From Agromyces subbeticus DSM 16689 (GTDB lineage: Bacteria; Actinomycetota; Actinomycetes; Actinomycetales; Microbacteriaceae), in the NCBI RefSeq assembly GCF_000421565.1, contig NZ_ATXG01000013.1:78146-142145 (forward strand): 64,000 bases of DNA. The letters are read 5' to 3'. Positions within the stretch are counted from its first letter, which is position 1; each line of letters starts with the position of its first letter. The position numbers and the translations under genes were made by a program. The notes under the pieces were generated by a model. That model was not told the DNA's origin and ran no database searches. It saw only the letters and a list, made by a program, of their open reading frames with translations. Shown piece by piece: positions 1 to 8,764 of the stretch.

Positions 1-1068
1 GAGGATCGAGACCTTGTACTTCTCGATGATCTCCCACCAGCGCCCCGCGTGCGGCGTGTCGGGAGTGCCCTCGTAGAGCACCTGCGTGGCGCCGTTCGCG
101 AGGGGCCCGTAGACGACGTAGGAGTGGCCGGTGATCCAGCCGACGTCGGCCGTGCACCAGTACACATCGCGCTCGGGGTGCAGGTCGAACACGTTCTTGT
201 GGGTGAACGCGGTCTGCGTGAGGTAGCCGCCCGAGGTGTGCAGGATGCCCTTGGGATTGCCGGTGGTGCCCGAGGTGTAGAGGATGAAGAGCGGGTGCTC
301 GGCGTTGAATGCCTGCGCCGCGTGCTCGGCACCGACGGCGGCGAGCTGCTCGCTCCACCAGACGTCGCGCCCTTCGGTCCACGCGACGTCGCCGCCCGTG
401 CGGTTGACGACGAGCACCGAGCGCACGGTCGTCTCAGCGGCCTCGATGGCCTCGTCGACGGTGGGCTTCAGCGGGAACGCCTTGCCCTTGCGATAGCCGC
501 CGTCGGCCGTGATGACGACCTCGGCCTGGGCGTCGTCGATGCGGGACTGCAGGCTCTTCGACGAGAAACCGCCGAACACGACCGAGTGCACGGCGCCAAT
601 GCGAGCGCAGGCGAGCATCGCGATGACGGCTTCGGGGATCATCGGCAGGTAGATGGCGACGCGGTCGCCGGCCTGCACGCCCAGCGCGATCAGGGCGTTC
701 GCCGCCCGCTTGACCTCGGCGGTGAGCTCGGCGTACGTGATCGAGCGGCTGTCGCCGGGCTCACCCTCGAAGTGGAGGGCGACGCGGTCGCCGAGACCGG
801 CCTCGACGTGACGGTCGAGGCAGTTGTAGGCGACGTTGAGCTCGCCGTCGTGGAACCACTTGGCGAACGGCGGGTTCGACCAGTCGAGGGTCTGCGTGAA
901 CGGCGTGCTCCAGGTGAGCAGGTCGCGGGCCTGGTCGGCCCAGAATCCGAGCCGGTCGGCCGCGGCGTCCTCGTAGAGGCGCTCGTCGGCGACGGCTTGG
1001 GCGGCGAACTCGGGACTCGGGCGGAATCGCCGGATCTCCTCGAGCGCGTGATCGATCTGAACGGTCAT
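1..1068 (-). CDS. acs: Acetyl-CoA synthetase, N-terminal part (runs off the window)
   Basis: AMP-forming acetate-CoA ligase of the ANL superfamily, which activates acetate to acetyl-CoA in the cytoplasm. The first 356 codons are present and the frame stays open to base 1. The start is the ATG at 1068, reading [15 protein letters not shown]. The N-terminal Acs domain is followed by the AMP-binding P-loop [12 protein letters not shown] near residue 263 and by the downstream [10 protein letters not shown] segment typical of Acs. The C-terminal acyl-adenylate domain lies outside the window. The gene diverges from the small RNA and Tad genes. Family assignment is firm; the missing C-terminus cannot be assessed. 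Confidence 0.95.
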   Translation of the reverse strand, partial: MTVQIDHALEEIRRFRPSPEFAAQAVADERLYEDAAADRLGFWADQARDLLTWSTPFTQTLDWSNPPFAKWFHDGELNVAYNCLDRHVEAGLGDRVALHFEGEPGDSRSITYAELTAEVKRAANALIALGVQAGDRVAIYLPMIPEAVIAMLACARIGAVHSVVFGGFSSKSLQSRIDDAQAEVVITADGGYRKGKAFPLKPTVDEAIEAAETTVRSVLVVNRTGGDVAWTEGRDVWWSEQLAAVGAEHAAQAFNAEHPLFILYTSGTTGNPKGILHTSGGYLTQTAFTHKNVFDLHPERDVYWCTADVGWITGHSYVVYGPLANGATQVLYEGTPDTPHAGRWWEIIEKYKVSIL

Positions 1069-1267
1069 GGTTCTTCAGTCGCTCCTTCGCGAGTGTTCTT
1101 CGGATGGGTCGCCTGCCCCACGCAGCACACTACCGGCCGCTCGAAGCGCACGTGGAATCGCATCGTCGCGGGGCGTCGCAAGGCGTTCTCCGGCATGTTC
1201 GAAAACGGCTTCCTGTGTGCAAGCGCAGAGATTTCTGTATGTCGGCACAAATGAGGACAGAAAATGC

Positions 1268-1295
1268 TTGCGCATCCTTCTACAAGCCGTATGCT
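1268..1295 (+). promoter_or_regulatory. Candidate promoter of the 6C-type RNA
   Basis: A TTGCGC box (1268-1273) and a TATGCT box (1290-1295) are separated by 16 bp, a good match to an actinobacterial housekeeping-sigma promoter. It would start transcription near 1302, about 25 nt before the first hairpin of the RNA. Inference from spacing and sequence only. Confidence 0.5.
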
Positions 1296-1301
1296 GATTA
1301 C

Positions 1302-1475
1302 CGCCCGAACACTCGTTTCGAGGCCTGCAGCGCTCGTGATTCCCCCCAATCCTTGCGCTGCCGAGGCGGCACCTGTTCCCCCCAATGGGTGCCGCCCCCT
1401 TTCGTTAAAGGGTTGCTGAGCAATCAGCAACCTCGGGCCGAGTCCTCCTCCACAACGGTGTGGGGGAGGACTTTT
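1302..1475 (+). ncRNA. 6C-type small RNA
   Basis: Two neighbouring stem-loops each expose a run of exactly six cytosines in the loop, which defines the actinobacterial 6C RNA family. Hairpin 1 pairs GCAGCGC (1327-1333) with GCGCTGC (1355-1361), C-run at 1342-1347. Hairpin 2 pairs GGCGGCACC (1365-1373) with GGTGCCGCC (1388-1396), C-run at 1378-1383. Both C-runs sit in the same context, TTCCCCCCAAT. Two more perfect hairpins follow: CCCTTT/AAAGGG (1397-1412) and GGTTGCTGA/TCAGCAACC (1411-1432) with a GCAA tetraloop; they share two bases. A strong terminator ends the unit. In Mycobacterium tuberculosis the 6C RNA B11 also lies beside Tad-type genes, matching its place here. The 5' end is predicted, not observed. 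Confidence 0.85.
1441..1475 (+). terminator. Intrinsic terminator of the 6C-type RNA
   Basis: A 14-bp stem (1441-1454 with 1459-1472, one G-U pair) closes an ACGG loop and runs into TTTT. This is one of the few U-tract terminators in the window. Confidence 0.85.
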
Positions 1476-1619
1476 CCGTTTCGGGCGCACGGTCCTTTTC
1501 CGCACGCCGCTTCCGTCGTCTCGAGCCGAGTTCTCCTCCACAGGCGTTCGGCGGCGCCGCTTGTCCAGAGCTGTGGCGAACGGATGCTTCGGGCCGCCAC
1601 CGATTCCTACGCTCGCCTC

Positions 1620-2753
1620 ATGTCTCTTCCCTTCGTGGCGTCTCCCTCCTGGCAGCGCGAGCCGTCGGTGTCGGCCGCGACCGTGCGAGCGTTCGCGCCG
1701 AGCTCGACTGATCCAGTCGGCGACGATCCGGCTTCGCAGTCCGACGCGGCTTCGGAGCGGAGGTCGGTCTCCGGAGACAACGTTTCACAGGGAGTCGAGC
1801 GATCGGCCGACCGCGGCACCCGCGCCCGCGGAATCGACCTCTCGCTGCTGGGCCCGCTCGAGGCGTTCGCGTCGGCGGGGCCGGTCACCGATCTCTTCGT
1901 CAACGGCGAGCGCGGCCTCTGGATCGATCGCGGCTCGGGTGCCGAGCACCAGCCGTCATGGACAGCAGACGAGTCCGAGGTGCGCGCCCTCGCCGTGCGC
2001 CTCATCGCGCGCGGCGGTCGGCACATCGACGAGGCGACGCCCGCGGTCGACGTGCGTCTGGGCCAGGGCATCCGAATTCATGCAGTGCTACCACCGGTGT
2101 CGACGACGGGCACGACCATCTCGGTGCGGGTGCCGAGGGCCGGCGGTTTCTCGCTCGCCGCGCTCGCGCGAGCGGGCATGATCGCTACCGCGCAGGAGTC
2201 GGAGCTGCGGTCTGCAGTTGCCTCGCGCAAGAACCTCCTCGTCACCGGAGCCGGCGGCACCGGCAAGACGACCCTGCTCGCCGCCTTGCTCGCCGAGGCG
2301 CCCGAGCACGAACGGCTCGTGATCATCGAAGACGTCGCCGAGCTCCAGGTCGAGCATCCGCATGTCGTCTCGCTCGAAGCGAGACAGGCGAACCTCGAGG
2401 GCAGCGGGCGAGTCGGCCTCGATGCGCTGCTCCGCGAGGCGCTGCGCATGCGCCCCGATCGGCTCGTCGTGGGGGAGTGCCGGGGCGCCGAGCTCCGCGA
2501 ACTCCTCGCCGCGCTCAACACCGGGCACGACGGCGGCGCCGGCACGCTGCACGCGAACTCGCTCGCCGACGTGCCTGCGCGGCTCGAGGCTCTCGGATCG
2601 ATCGCGGGGCTGTCACCCGACGCGCTCGCCAGGCAGACGGTGAGCGCCTTCGACCTCGTGCTGCACCTCGAGCGGGTCGACGGTCGACGGCGGCTCGCGC
2701 AGATGGGTCGCTTCGAGCTGCGCGGCGACCGACTCATCGTCGAGGCGATATGA
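1620..2753 (+). CDS. tadA: Tad/Flp pilus assembly ATPase (TadA/CpaF family)
   Basis: Secretion ATPase that powers assembly of a Flp-type pilus at the inner face of the membrane. After a low-complexity leader of about 75 residues come the N-terminal CpaF-type domain (VTDLFVNGERGLWIDRG) and the ATPase core: Walker A GAGGTGKTT near residue 213, the acidic IIEDVAEL strand, RMRPDRLVVGECRG (Walker B region) and TLHANS. I chose the ATG at 1620 because it starts the recognisable protein and because a TACGCT box lies 6 nt upstream, as in other probable leaderless genes here. ATG 1584 is also in frame. First gene of the tad operon; the downstream gene overlaps it by 4 bp. No CpaE/Ssd-like gene precedes it, unlike in many actinobacteria. 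Confidence 0.9.
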   Translation: MSLPFVASPSWQREPSVSAATVRAFAPSSTDPVGDDPASQSDAASERRSVSGDNVSQGVERSADRGTRARGIDLSLLGPLEAFASAGPVTDLFVNGERGLWIDRGSGAEHQPSWTADESEVRALAVRLIARGGRHIDEATPAVDVRLGQGIRIHAVLPPVSTTGTTISVRVPRAGGFSLAALARAGMIATAQESELRSAVASRKNLLVTGAGGTGKTTLLAALLAEAPEHERLVIIEDVAELQVEHPHVVSLEARQANLEGSGRVGLDALLREALRMRPDRLVVGECRGAELRELLAALNTGHDGGAGTLHANSLADVPARLEALGSIAGLSPDALARQTVSAFDLVLHLERVDGRRRLAQMGRFELRGDRLIVEAI

Positions 2754-3754
2754 GGGGGCGGATGCCGCGGCCGCCACGGTTGTTCGAGGGGAGACGCCCG
2801 GCCGGCCTGCTCAGCCGGCGCCGCCGCCGTGACCTGGCCGGCGAGGTCGATGCGATCGCCGCCATCACCGAGCGCCTGGCGGTGCTGCTCTCGGCCGGGG
2901 TTCCCGCGTCGAGCGCGTGGAGTCACGTCGGTGCCGAGTCGGCGAGCGACGCCGACGCCGGGGTACTCGCGAGTGCGGCCGCAGCTGCCCAGAGCGGCGA
3001 TCCCGTCGCGCCGGCCATCGCGGCGGCTCGGAGCGAGCGTTCCGAGTCGTCGGCCTCCTGGTCGGTGCTCGCTGCGGCGTGGGCGGTCGCGTCCGAGTCT
3101 GGAGCGCCACTTGCCGGCAGCCTCCGAACGTTCGCCGCCGTGCTCCGCGACGAGGCGCAGTTGCGCAGAGAGGTGCGTGCAGCACTCGCGGGCCCTGCAG
3201 CGAGCGCCCGGCTGGTCATGGCACTGCCCGCGATCGCGATGGTCTTCGGCGCCACGTTCGGGTTCGACACCCTCAACGTGCTGTTCGGCACTCCGATCGG
3301 CATCGCCTGCCTGGTGCTCGGTCTCACGTGCCTCGGCATCGGGCAGCGCTGGAATGCGGCACTCGCTGCGCGGGCCGCGCGCTCCCGCGCCGATGCCGGG
3401 CTCGAGCTCGAGCTGCTCGCGATCGCGATGTCGAGTGGAGTGTCGATCGAGCTCGCACGAGACCTGGCGCGTCGATCGATCGAGTCGCACGTGCCGCACG
3501 CGGGTGACGGAGCCGAGGTCGAAGCCGTGTTGGGGCTCGCGGCTCGCGCCGGTGCACCGGTCGCCGAACTCCTTCGCGCAGAGGCGTTCCGCCTGCGGCG
3601 GGCGGCCCGGTCGGCCGGTGCCGAACGTGCCGCGGCGCTCGGCGTTCGACTCATGGTTCCGCTCGGGCTGTGCGTGCTTCCGGCCTTCGTGCTCCTCGGG
3701 GTCGCTCCGCTCATGATCTCGGTCATCACCGGCACCCTCGGGGCACCGGCATGA
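2750..3754 (+). CDS. Tad pilus membrane platform protein, TadB/TadC-like (T2SF domains)
   Basis: Polytopic inner-membrane protein that would anchor the pilus ATPase. The 334-residue protein seems to hold both T2SF halves that are normally split between TadB and TadC: a first cytoplasmic helical unit (about 30-150) followed by hydrophobic segments (about 165-210, LVMALPAIAMVFGATFGF and IACLVLGLTCLGI), then a second helical unit (about 220-300) and a C-terminal membrane segment (LMVPLGLCVLPAFVLLGVAP). Translation is probably coupled to tadA through the ATGA overlap. The fused reading is inferred from length and domain order and needs a profile search. Confidence 0.85.
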   Translation: MRGRMPRPPRLFEGRRPAGLLSRRRRRDLAGEVDAIAAITERLAVLLSAGVPASSAWSHVGAESASDADAGVLASAAAAAQSGDPVAPAIAAARSERSESSASWSVLAAAWAVASESGAPLAGSLRTFAAVLRDEAQLRREVRAALAGPAASARLVMALPAIAMVFGATFGFDTLNVLFGTPIGIACLVLGLTCLGIGQRWNAALAARAARSRADAGLELELLAIAMSSGVSIELARDLARRSIESHVPHAGDGAEVEAVLGLAARAGAPVAELLRAEAFRLRRAARSAGAERAAALGVRLMVPLGLCVLPAFVLLGVAPLMISVITGTLGAPA

Positions 3755-3815
3755 CCGCATTGACTCGTGCCACCCGAGCGCCGGCCGAGCGCCGGCTCCA
3801 TAGGAAAGGAACACC

Positions 3816-4064
3816 ATGCACGAACACGCTGACCTCCACGCCCGACGAGCCGGCGACCGACCCGACCGGCGCGATCGACGGCGTCGGCTTGCACGGCGAT
3901 TCACCGCACGCATCGCCGGCGAACGTGGTGCGGCCACGGCCGAGTACGCGGTGGCCACGATGGCTGCGGTCGGGTTCGCGGGGCTGCTCGTCATCATCCT
4001 GCGCGGCGACGAGGTGCGCGGTATCCTCACCGACCTCGTGCGGAATGCGCTCACCGTCGGTTGA
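3816..4064 (+). CDS. DUF4244 small pilin-like protein
   Basis: Protein of 82 residues with a charged Arg-rich leader, then GERGAATAEYAVATMAAVG and one hydrophobic helix, then a short charged tail. The Gly-Ala-Ala-Thr-Ala-Glu-Tyr junction with Glu at +5 resembles a type IV/Flp prepilin cleavage site, so this is probably the major pilin of the neighbouring Tad system. DUF4244 is the usual name for this family in actinobacterial tad clusters. An AAGGA element 6-10 nt upstream supports the ATG. No prepilin peptidase gene is in the window, so processing must be encoded elsewhere. Confidence 0.85.
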   Translation: MHEHADLHARRAGDRPDRRDRRRRLARRFTARIAGERGAATAEYAVATMAAVGFAGLLVIILRGDEVRGILTDLVRNALTVG

Positions 4065-4389
4065 CGGCGAGCGGGGCGGCGTGACCGCGGAGTTCGCGGT
4101 CGCGCTGCCGGCGATCGCGCTCGTGCTCGCCACATGCCTGGCTTCGGTGCAACTCGTCGCGCAGCAGGTTCGGCTGACTGATGCAGCAGCAGATGCCGCG
4201 CGAGCACTCGGGCGCGGTGAATCGCACGGCGAGGCTGCGGCCATCGCCGACCGTGTCTCGGGTGGTGCCGACCTCTCGGTGGCCACCGATCAGCAGTTCG
4301 TGTGCGCAACGCTCAGTGCCTCGGGCGCCGGCCTGCTCGCCGCGATCGAGCTGCGCGCCGAATCGTGCGCGCTGACCGGTGGCCGCTGA
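4045..4389 (+). CDS. TadE-like pilus protein
   Basis: Small membrane-anchored pseudopilin of the Tad system. The motif GGVTAEFAVALPAIALVLATCL carries the Glu and hydrophobic helix expected of TadE, with about 75 mostly extracytoplasmic residues after it that include two cysteines. The ATG at 4045 gives 114 residues and a 20-bp overlap with the DUF4244 gene; GTG 4081, just before TAEFAV, is a plausible shorter start. A longer reading from 3751 was rejected because it only shadows the DUF4244 gene. Confidence 0.8.
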   Translation: MRSPSVDGERGGVTAEFAVALPAIALVLATCLASVQLVAQQVRLTDAAADAARALGRGESHGEAAAIADRVSGGADLSVATDQQFVCATLSASGAGLLAAIELRAESCALTGGR

Positions 4390-4799
4390 TGCGAGCGGCA
4401 GCCGATGGAGCACGCGGGCGTCGACGATCGCGCCGCTGCTCGCTCGCCGCTGAGGTCGCTGCCCGAGAGACGGGCGCCGCCTCGGTGCTGGCGCTCGGCA
4501 TCATCGGCGCGGTTGCCGCGCTGACGGTGGCGTTCGTCGCGCTCCTCGGCGTCTTCGTGCTCTCGCAACGAGCCGCCAACGCGGCCGACGCCGCCGCGCT
4601 GGCCGCCGCGGATGCGATGTCGGGTGCCGTCGCGGGTGTTCCCTGCGAACTGGCGGCGGAGGTTGCCGCTCGCAACGGGGCGCGACTCGGCGCGTGCGAC
4701 GGCGAGGGCCCTGCGGCAACCGTCATGGTCAGCATCGCCATGCCCGGGTTCGAGCTCACTGCATCCGCTCGCGCCGGCCCGCCGGGTTGGCCGGGCTGA
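4389..4799 (+). CDS. Rv3654c-type TadE-like protein
   Basis: 136-residue protein with a basic leader, the segment ARETGAASVLALGIIGAVAAL forming a single membrane helix, and QRAANAADAAALAAADA, the Ala-rich stretch seen in TadG/TadE-like minor pilins. It matches the 'helicase/secretion neighborhood TadE-like' family that ends actinobacterial tad operons. Its ATG overlaps the previous stop in TGATG. Probably the last gene of the operon, since the next gene lies on the other strand. Confidence 0.8.
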   Translation: MRAAADGARGRRRSRRCSLAAEVAARETGAASVLALGIIGAVAALTVAFVALLGVFVLSQRAANAADAAALAAADAMSGAVAGVPCELAAEVAARNGARLGACDGEGPAATVMVSIAMPGFELTASARAGPPGWPG

Positions 4800-4843
4800 C
4801 GCGATCGCGACCTCTGCCGCCCACCCTCACGAGCGTTGTCGTC

Positions 4844-5080
4844 TCAATCGAAGACGGTCTCCACGAAGCGGTACTCCACCGCGGTGGGGCGTTCATCGTC
4901 GGACGACGCGAATTCCATCCCCGCTCCTCGTGCGTACACGTAGTGCTTGCCCTGATCGGTGGGGAGCTCGATGCGCGGGCGAGGATCCCCGGTGTCGAGG
5001 AAGGCGGTGGCCACCGTCTTGCCCTCGAGCGGTCCGTCGATCAGCTTCGCGGTGTACGAGCTCGTCGTTGAGGTGTCCAT
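4844..5080 (-). CDS. Small conserved protein of unknown function
   Basis: 78 residues starting MDTSTTSSYTAKLIDGPLEG, with a GAGGAG ribosome site 9 nt before the ATG at 5080. It is acidic, with no signal peptide or membrane helix, and rich in predicted beta strands (YTAKLIDGPLEGKTV, HYVYARGAGMEF, VEYRFVETVF). I do not recognise a named family. It sits alone on the minus strand between the convergent tad operon and the divergent topA. Confidence 0.7.
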   Translation of the reverse strand: MDTSTTSSYTAKLIDGPLEGKTVATAFLDTGDPRPRIELPTDQGKHYVYARGAGMEFASSDDERPTAVEYRFVETVFD

Positions 5081-5290
5081 GAGGCCAATTCTCCTCAGCG
5101 GAGCATTAACCGCAAGGGGGCGCACGAGGTACCGCCGAAGTGGTCGACCGGTCACCCGGTGCGTGTCCTCCCGGTCAGTATGTGTATGGTGTGGCTGTCG
5201 GCGCAGCATTCGCCGGCTGACGGCACACCGCTCGGGGGCGCGGCAACTTCATGTGCGTTTCCGTCTCAATCGTCAACAAAGAGGAGTCTG

Positions 5291-8104
5291 GTGTCAGGCG
5301 CGAAAAAGCTGGTCATCGTCGAGTCGCCGACCAAGATGAAATCGATCGCCCAGTACTTGGGCGACGGCTACGAGGTGCTCTCCTCAGTGGGTCACATTCG
5401 TGACCTCATCGAGCCCAAGAACCTGCCGGCCGAACTGAAGAAGGGGCCGCTCGGCAAGTTCTCGGTCGATGTCGACAACGGCTTCGAGCCCTATTACGTG
5501 GTGTCGGAATCGAAGAAGAAGACGGTCGCCGAACTCAAGCGTGCGCTGAAGAACGCCGACGAACTCCTGCTCGCAACCGATGAGGACCGCGAGGGCGAGG
5601 CCATCGCGTGGCACCTGCTGCAGGAGCTCAAGCCCAAGGTGCCCGTCCGGCGCATGGTCTTCCACGAGATCACCAAAGAGGCGATCGAGAAGGCGAAAGA
5701 CAACACCCGCGAGCTCGACACCGCGCTCGTCGACGCGCAGGAGACCCGACGCATCCTCGACCGTCTCTACGGTTACGAGGTCTCGCCGGTGCTGTGGCGC
5801 AAGGTCGGCCCCGGCCTCTCGGCCGGTCGAGTGCAGTCGGCGGCGACGCGGCTCGTCGTCGATCGCGAGCGCGAGCGCCTCGCCTTCGTCGCTGCCGGCT
5901 ACTGGGATCTCGCTGCTCGCTTCGCCGCCGAGGCATCCGAGAGCGCCACGTCGTTCGAAGCCAAGCTCGTGCGCCTCGGCGGAGAGCGCGTCGCCAGCGG
6001 CCGCGACTTCGATGACGCCGGAACACTGAAGAACAAAGCCGTCGTGCTCGACGAGGCGACGGCTGCCGCGCTCGTCACCGCGCTCTCCGACGATGTCGTG
6101 TCGCGCACCGTGTCGAAGGTCGAGTCGAAGCCGTACTCCCGCCGCCCGGCCGCGCCGTTCACGACCTCGACGCTGCAGCAGGAGTCGGCGCGCAAACTCC
6201 GCCTCTCGGCGCGTGACACCATGCGCGTTGCGCAGTCGCTCTACGAGAACGGCTACATCACCTATATGCGTACCGACTCGTCGTCGCTGTCGCAGCAGGC
6301 GATCACCGCTGCCCGCACGCAGGCGACGAAGCTCTACGGCGCCGACTCGATTCCCGACAAGCCCCGCGTCTACGCCGGAAAGTCGAAGAACGCGCAGGAG
6401 GCCCACGAAGCCATCCGGCCCTCCGGCGAAGTCTTCCGCACTCCGTCCGAGCTGCAGAGTGTGCTGCGCGGCAGCGAATTCAAGCTCTACGACCTCATCT
6501 GGAAGCGCACCGTCGCCTCGCAGATGGCCGACGCGAAGGGCCAGACCGCCACGGTCACGATCGAGGTCGGTCCGACGGCGACGGATGCTGCGGCTCCCGC
6601 CGAGGCGTCCGCCCCGGTCGGCGGCACGATCGCCGAGTTCACCGCCAGCGGCACCGTGATCACCTTCCGCGGCTTCCTCGCTGCATACGAAGAGAGCCGC
6701 GACGAGGAACGCAACGCAGAAGAGGCTCCCGGCGAGGCGAAGCTGCCGCCGCTCAAAGAGGGCCAGTCGCTCAGCATGGCCGACCTCGAGGCCAAGGGCC
6801 ACGAGACCTCGCCGCCCCCGCGCTACACCGAGGCGAGCCTCGTCAAGCGACTCGAAGAGCTCGGCATCGGCCGTCCCTCGACGTTCGCCTCGATCATCTC
6901 GACCATCCTCGACCGCGGCTACGTCACGCAGCGCGGCCAAGCACTCGTGCCGAGCTGGATCGCCTTCTCGGTCGTTCGACTGCTCGAGGAGCACTTCGGC
7001 GACCTCGTCGAATACGACTTCACCGCCGAGATGGAAGATGACCTCGACCACATCGCCGCAGGCGAGGCCGACCGCGTCGACTGGCTCTCGAGCTTCTACT
7101 TCGGCTCCGAGAAGCACCGGGGCCTGCGCCAGGTCGTCGACAACCTCGGCGAGATCGACGCGCGAGAGATCAACTCGGTCGTCATCGCGCCGGACATCAC
7201 CCTGCGCATCGGCAAGTACGGCCCCTATCTCGAGACGCTCGATGAGGGCGCTGCGCCCGACGCGCCGCCCCGACGGGTGAACCTGCCCGAGGGCCTCGCC
7301 CCCGACGAGCTCACCGAGGCGAAGGCGCGAGAGCTCATCGCGGCGCCGGTGCAAGAGGCGCGCGTGCTCGGCGTGAACCCCGAGAACGGTAAAGAGATCG
7401 TGGTGAAAGACGGTCGTTTCGGGCCGTACGTCACCGAGCTCGACCCGGCGCCCGTCGCAGTTCCCGAGACGGATGCCGCGGCATCCGCAGCACCAGAAGC
7501 CGCCGTCGACCCGGCGACCGGCGAGGTGATCGATGCACCGAAGCCCAAGGCCAAGCGTGCCGCGAAGAAGCCGCCGGCCGAGAAGCCGCGCACTGCGTCG
7601 CTCTTCAAGAGCATGCAGGTCGGCGAGATCGACTTCGACACGGCGATGAAGCTACTGAGCCTCCCGCGTGTCGTCGGGCTCGACCCCGAGACCGGTGCCG
7701 AGATCACCGCGCAGAACGGCCGCTACGGTCCGTACCTGAAGAAGGGCGTCGAGACTCGCACCCTTCCGAGCGAAGACGCCATCTTCGAGATCGAGCTCGA
7801 CGCGGCACTCGAGCTGCTCGCGCAGCCGAAGTACGGCGCCAGAGCGGCATCGAGTGCGCTCAAGGAGTTCGAGGCCGACCCCGTGAGCGGCAAGCCGATC
7901 AAGGTGAAAGACGGCCGTTTCGGCCCCTACGTCACCGACGGCACCACGAACGCCACCATTCCGCGCGCCGAGTCGGTCGAAGAGATCACGTTCGAGCGTG
8001 CCGTCGAGCTGCTGCAGATCAAGCGCGACAAGGGGCCCGCAGCGCCGAAGAAGAAGGCGCCGGCCAAGCGTGCTCCGGCGAAGAAGGCTGCGACCAAGAA
8101 GTGA
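5291..8104 (+). CDS. topA: DNA topoisomerase I
   Basis: Type IA topoisomerase that relaxes negative supercoils by single-strand passage. The GTG at 5291 follows GAGGAG by 4 nt and yields KKLVIVESPTKMKSIAQYL, the canonical TOPRIM start; DEDREGEAIAWH holds the TOPRIM acidic residues. The nucleophile is Tyr325 in GYITYMRTDSSS. The 937-residue protein ends in several copies of a short repeat of the type DPETGxEI...NGRYGPYLK (about 690-900) and a Lys/Ala/Pro tail (PKKKAPAKRAPAKKAATKK). This repeat-plus-tail form is typical of actinobacterial TopA, which lacks the zinc ribbons of the E. coli enzyme. Overlaps tmk by 4 bp. Confidence 0.97.
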   Translation: MSGAKKLVIVESPTKMKSIAQYLGDGYEVLSSVGHIRDLIEPKNLPAELKKGPLGKFSVDVDNGFEPYYVVSESKKKTVAELKRALKNADELLLATDEDREGEAIAWHLLQELKPKVPVRRMVFHEITKEAIEKAKDNTRELDTALVDAQETRRILDRLYGYEVSPVLWRKVGPGLSAGRVQSAATRLVVDRERERLAFVAAGYWDLAARFAAEASESATSFEAKLVRLGGERVASGRDFDDAGTLKNKAVVLDEATAAALVTALSDDVVSRTVSKVESKPYSRRPAAPFTTSTLQQESARKLRLSARDTMRVAQSLYENGYITYMRTDSSSLSQQAITAARTQATKLYGADSIPDKPRVYAGKSKNAQEAHEAIRPSGEVFRTPSELQSVLRGSEFKLYDLIWKRTVASQMADAKGQTATVTIEVGPTATDAAAPAEASAPVGGTIAEFTASGTVITFRGFLAAYEESRDEERNAEEAPGEAKLPPLKEGQSLSMADLEAKGHETSPPPRYTEASLVKRLEELGIGRPSTFASIISTILDRGYVTQRGQALVPSWIAFSVVRLLEEHFGDLVEYDFTAEMEDDLDHIAAGEADRVDWLSSFYFGSEKHRGLRQVVDNLGEIDAREINSVVIAPDITLRIGKYGPYLETLDEGAAPDAPPRRVNLPEGLAPDELTEAKARELIAAPVQEARVLGVNPENGKEIVVKDGRFGPYVTELDPAPVAVPETDAAASAAPEAAVDPATGEVIDAPKPKAKRAAKKPPAEKPRTASLFKSMQVGEIDFDTAMKLLSLPRVVGLDPETGAEITAQNGRYGPYLKKGVETRTLPSEDAIFEIELDAALELLAQPKYGARAASSALKEFEADPVSGKPIKVKDGRFGPYVTDGTTNATIPRAESVEEITFERAVELLQIKRDKGPAAPKKKAPAKRAPAKKAATKK

Positions 8105-8721
8105 GCGGCGGGCTCTTCATCACCTTCGAGGGCGGCGACGGGTCCGGCAAGACGACCCAGGCCGAGCTGCTCGGTGCCTGGCTCGTGGAGGCCGGACGCA
8201 CCGTGGTGCGCACTCGCGAGCCGGGCGGCACCGAGGTCGGAGTCGAGGTTCGCGAGATCGTGCTGCACCACCGCGGCGACATCGCGCCTCGCGCCGAGGC
8301 CCTGCTCTACGCGGCCGACCGCGCACATCACGTCGCGACCCTCGTGCGGCCGGCGCTCGAACGGGGCGACGTCGTGATCCAGGATCGCTACGTCGACTCG
8401 TCAGTGGCGTACCAGGGCGCCGGCCGAGTGCTCGATCCCGATGCCGTCCGCGGCCTCTCGGAGTGGGCGACCGAAGGGCTGGCGCCCGATCTGACGATCC
8501 TGCTCGACCTCGACGCCGATGTGGCGCGCACCCGACTCGACAGCGCGCGCACCCGTTACGACCGGCTCGAGGCCGAGGCATCCGCGTTCCACACTCGAGT
8601 GCGCGCTGCGTTCCTGGCGCTCGCCGAGGCCGAGCCCTCACGTTTCCTCGTCGTCGATGCCTCACTCCCGGTCGCCGAGATCGCCGCGGCGATCCGCGAG
8701 CGCGTGGCGGGCCTGCTCTGA
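8101..8721 (+). CDS. tmk: Thymidylate kinase
   Basis: Phosphorylates dTMP to dTDP with ATP for DNA synthesis. 206 residues: P-loop FEGGDGSGKTTQ at 8-19, the DR(Y/H) dTMP-binding motif in IQDRYVDSSVAYQG near residue 97, and an Arg-containing LID region later on. The GTG start lies inside the topA stop (GTGA), implying translational coupling. The topA-tmk-holB order is common in Actinobacteria. Confidence 0.95.
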   Translation: MSGGLFITFEGGDGSGKTTQAELLGAWLVEAGRTVVRTREPGGTEVGVEVREIVLHHRGDIAPRAEALLYAADRAHHVATLVRPALERGDVVIQDRYVDSSVAYQGAGRVLDPDAVRGLSEWATEGLAPDLTILLDLDADVARTRLDSARTRYDRLEAEASAFHTRVRAAFLALAEAEPSRFLVVDASLPVAEIAAAIRERVAGLL

Positions 8722-8764
8722 GCACGGAGCACCCGCCGTCGCCGGCTGAGGGTAGCGTTGACGC

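Noticed and set aside
2078..4309. 743-residue open frame on the minus strand across the tad genes
   Set aside because: Arg/Pro/Ala-rich low-complexity translation, opposite to well-supported tad genes; a typical high-GC shadow.
3751..4389. Longer TadE reading from the ATG overlapping the platform gene stop
   Set aside because: Its first 98 residues are out of frame with, and shadow, the DUF4244 pilin gene, which has its own ribosome site.
5384..7354. 656-residue open frame antisense to topA
   Set aside because: Mirror frame of a firmly identified gene; no recognisable domain.
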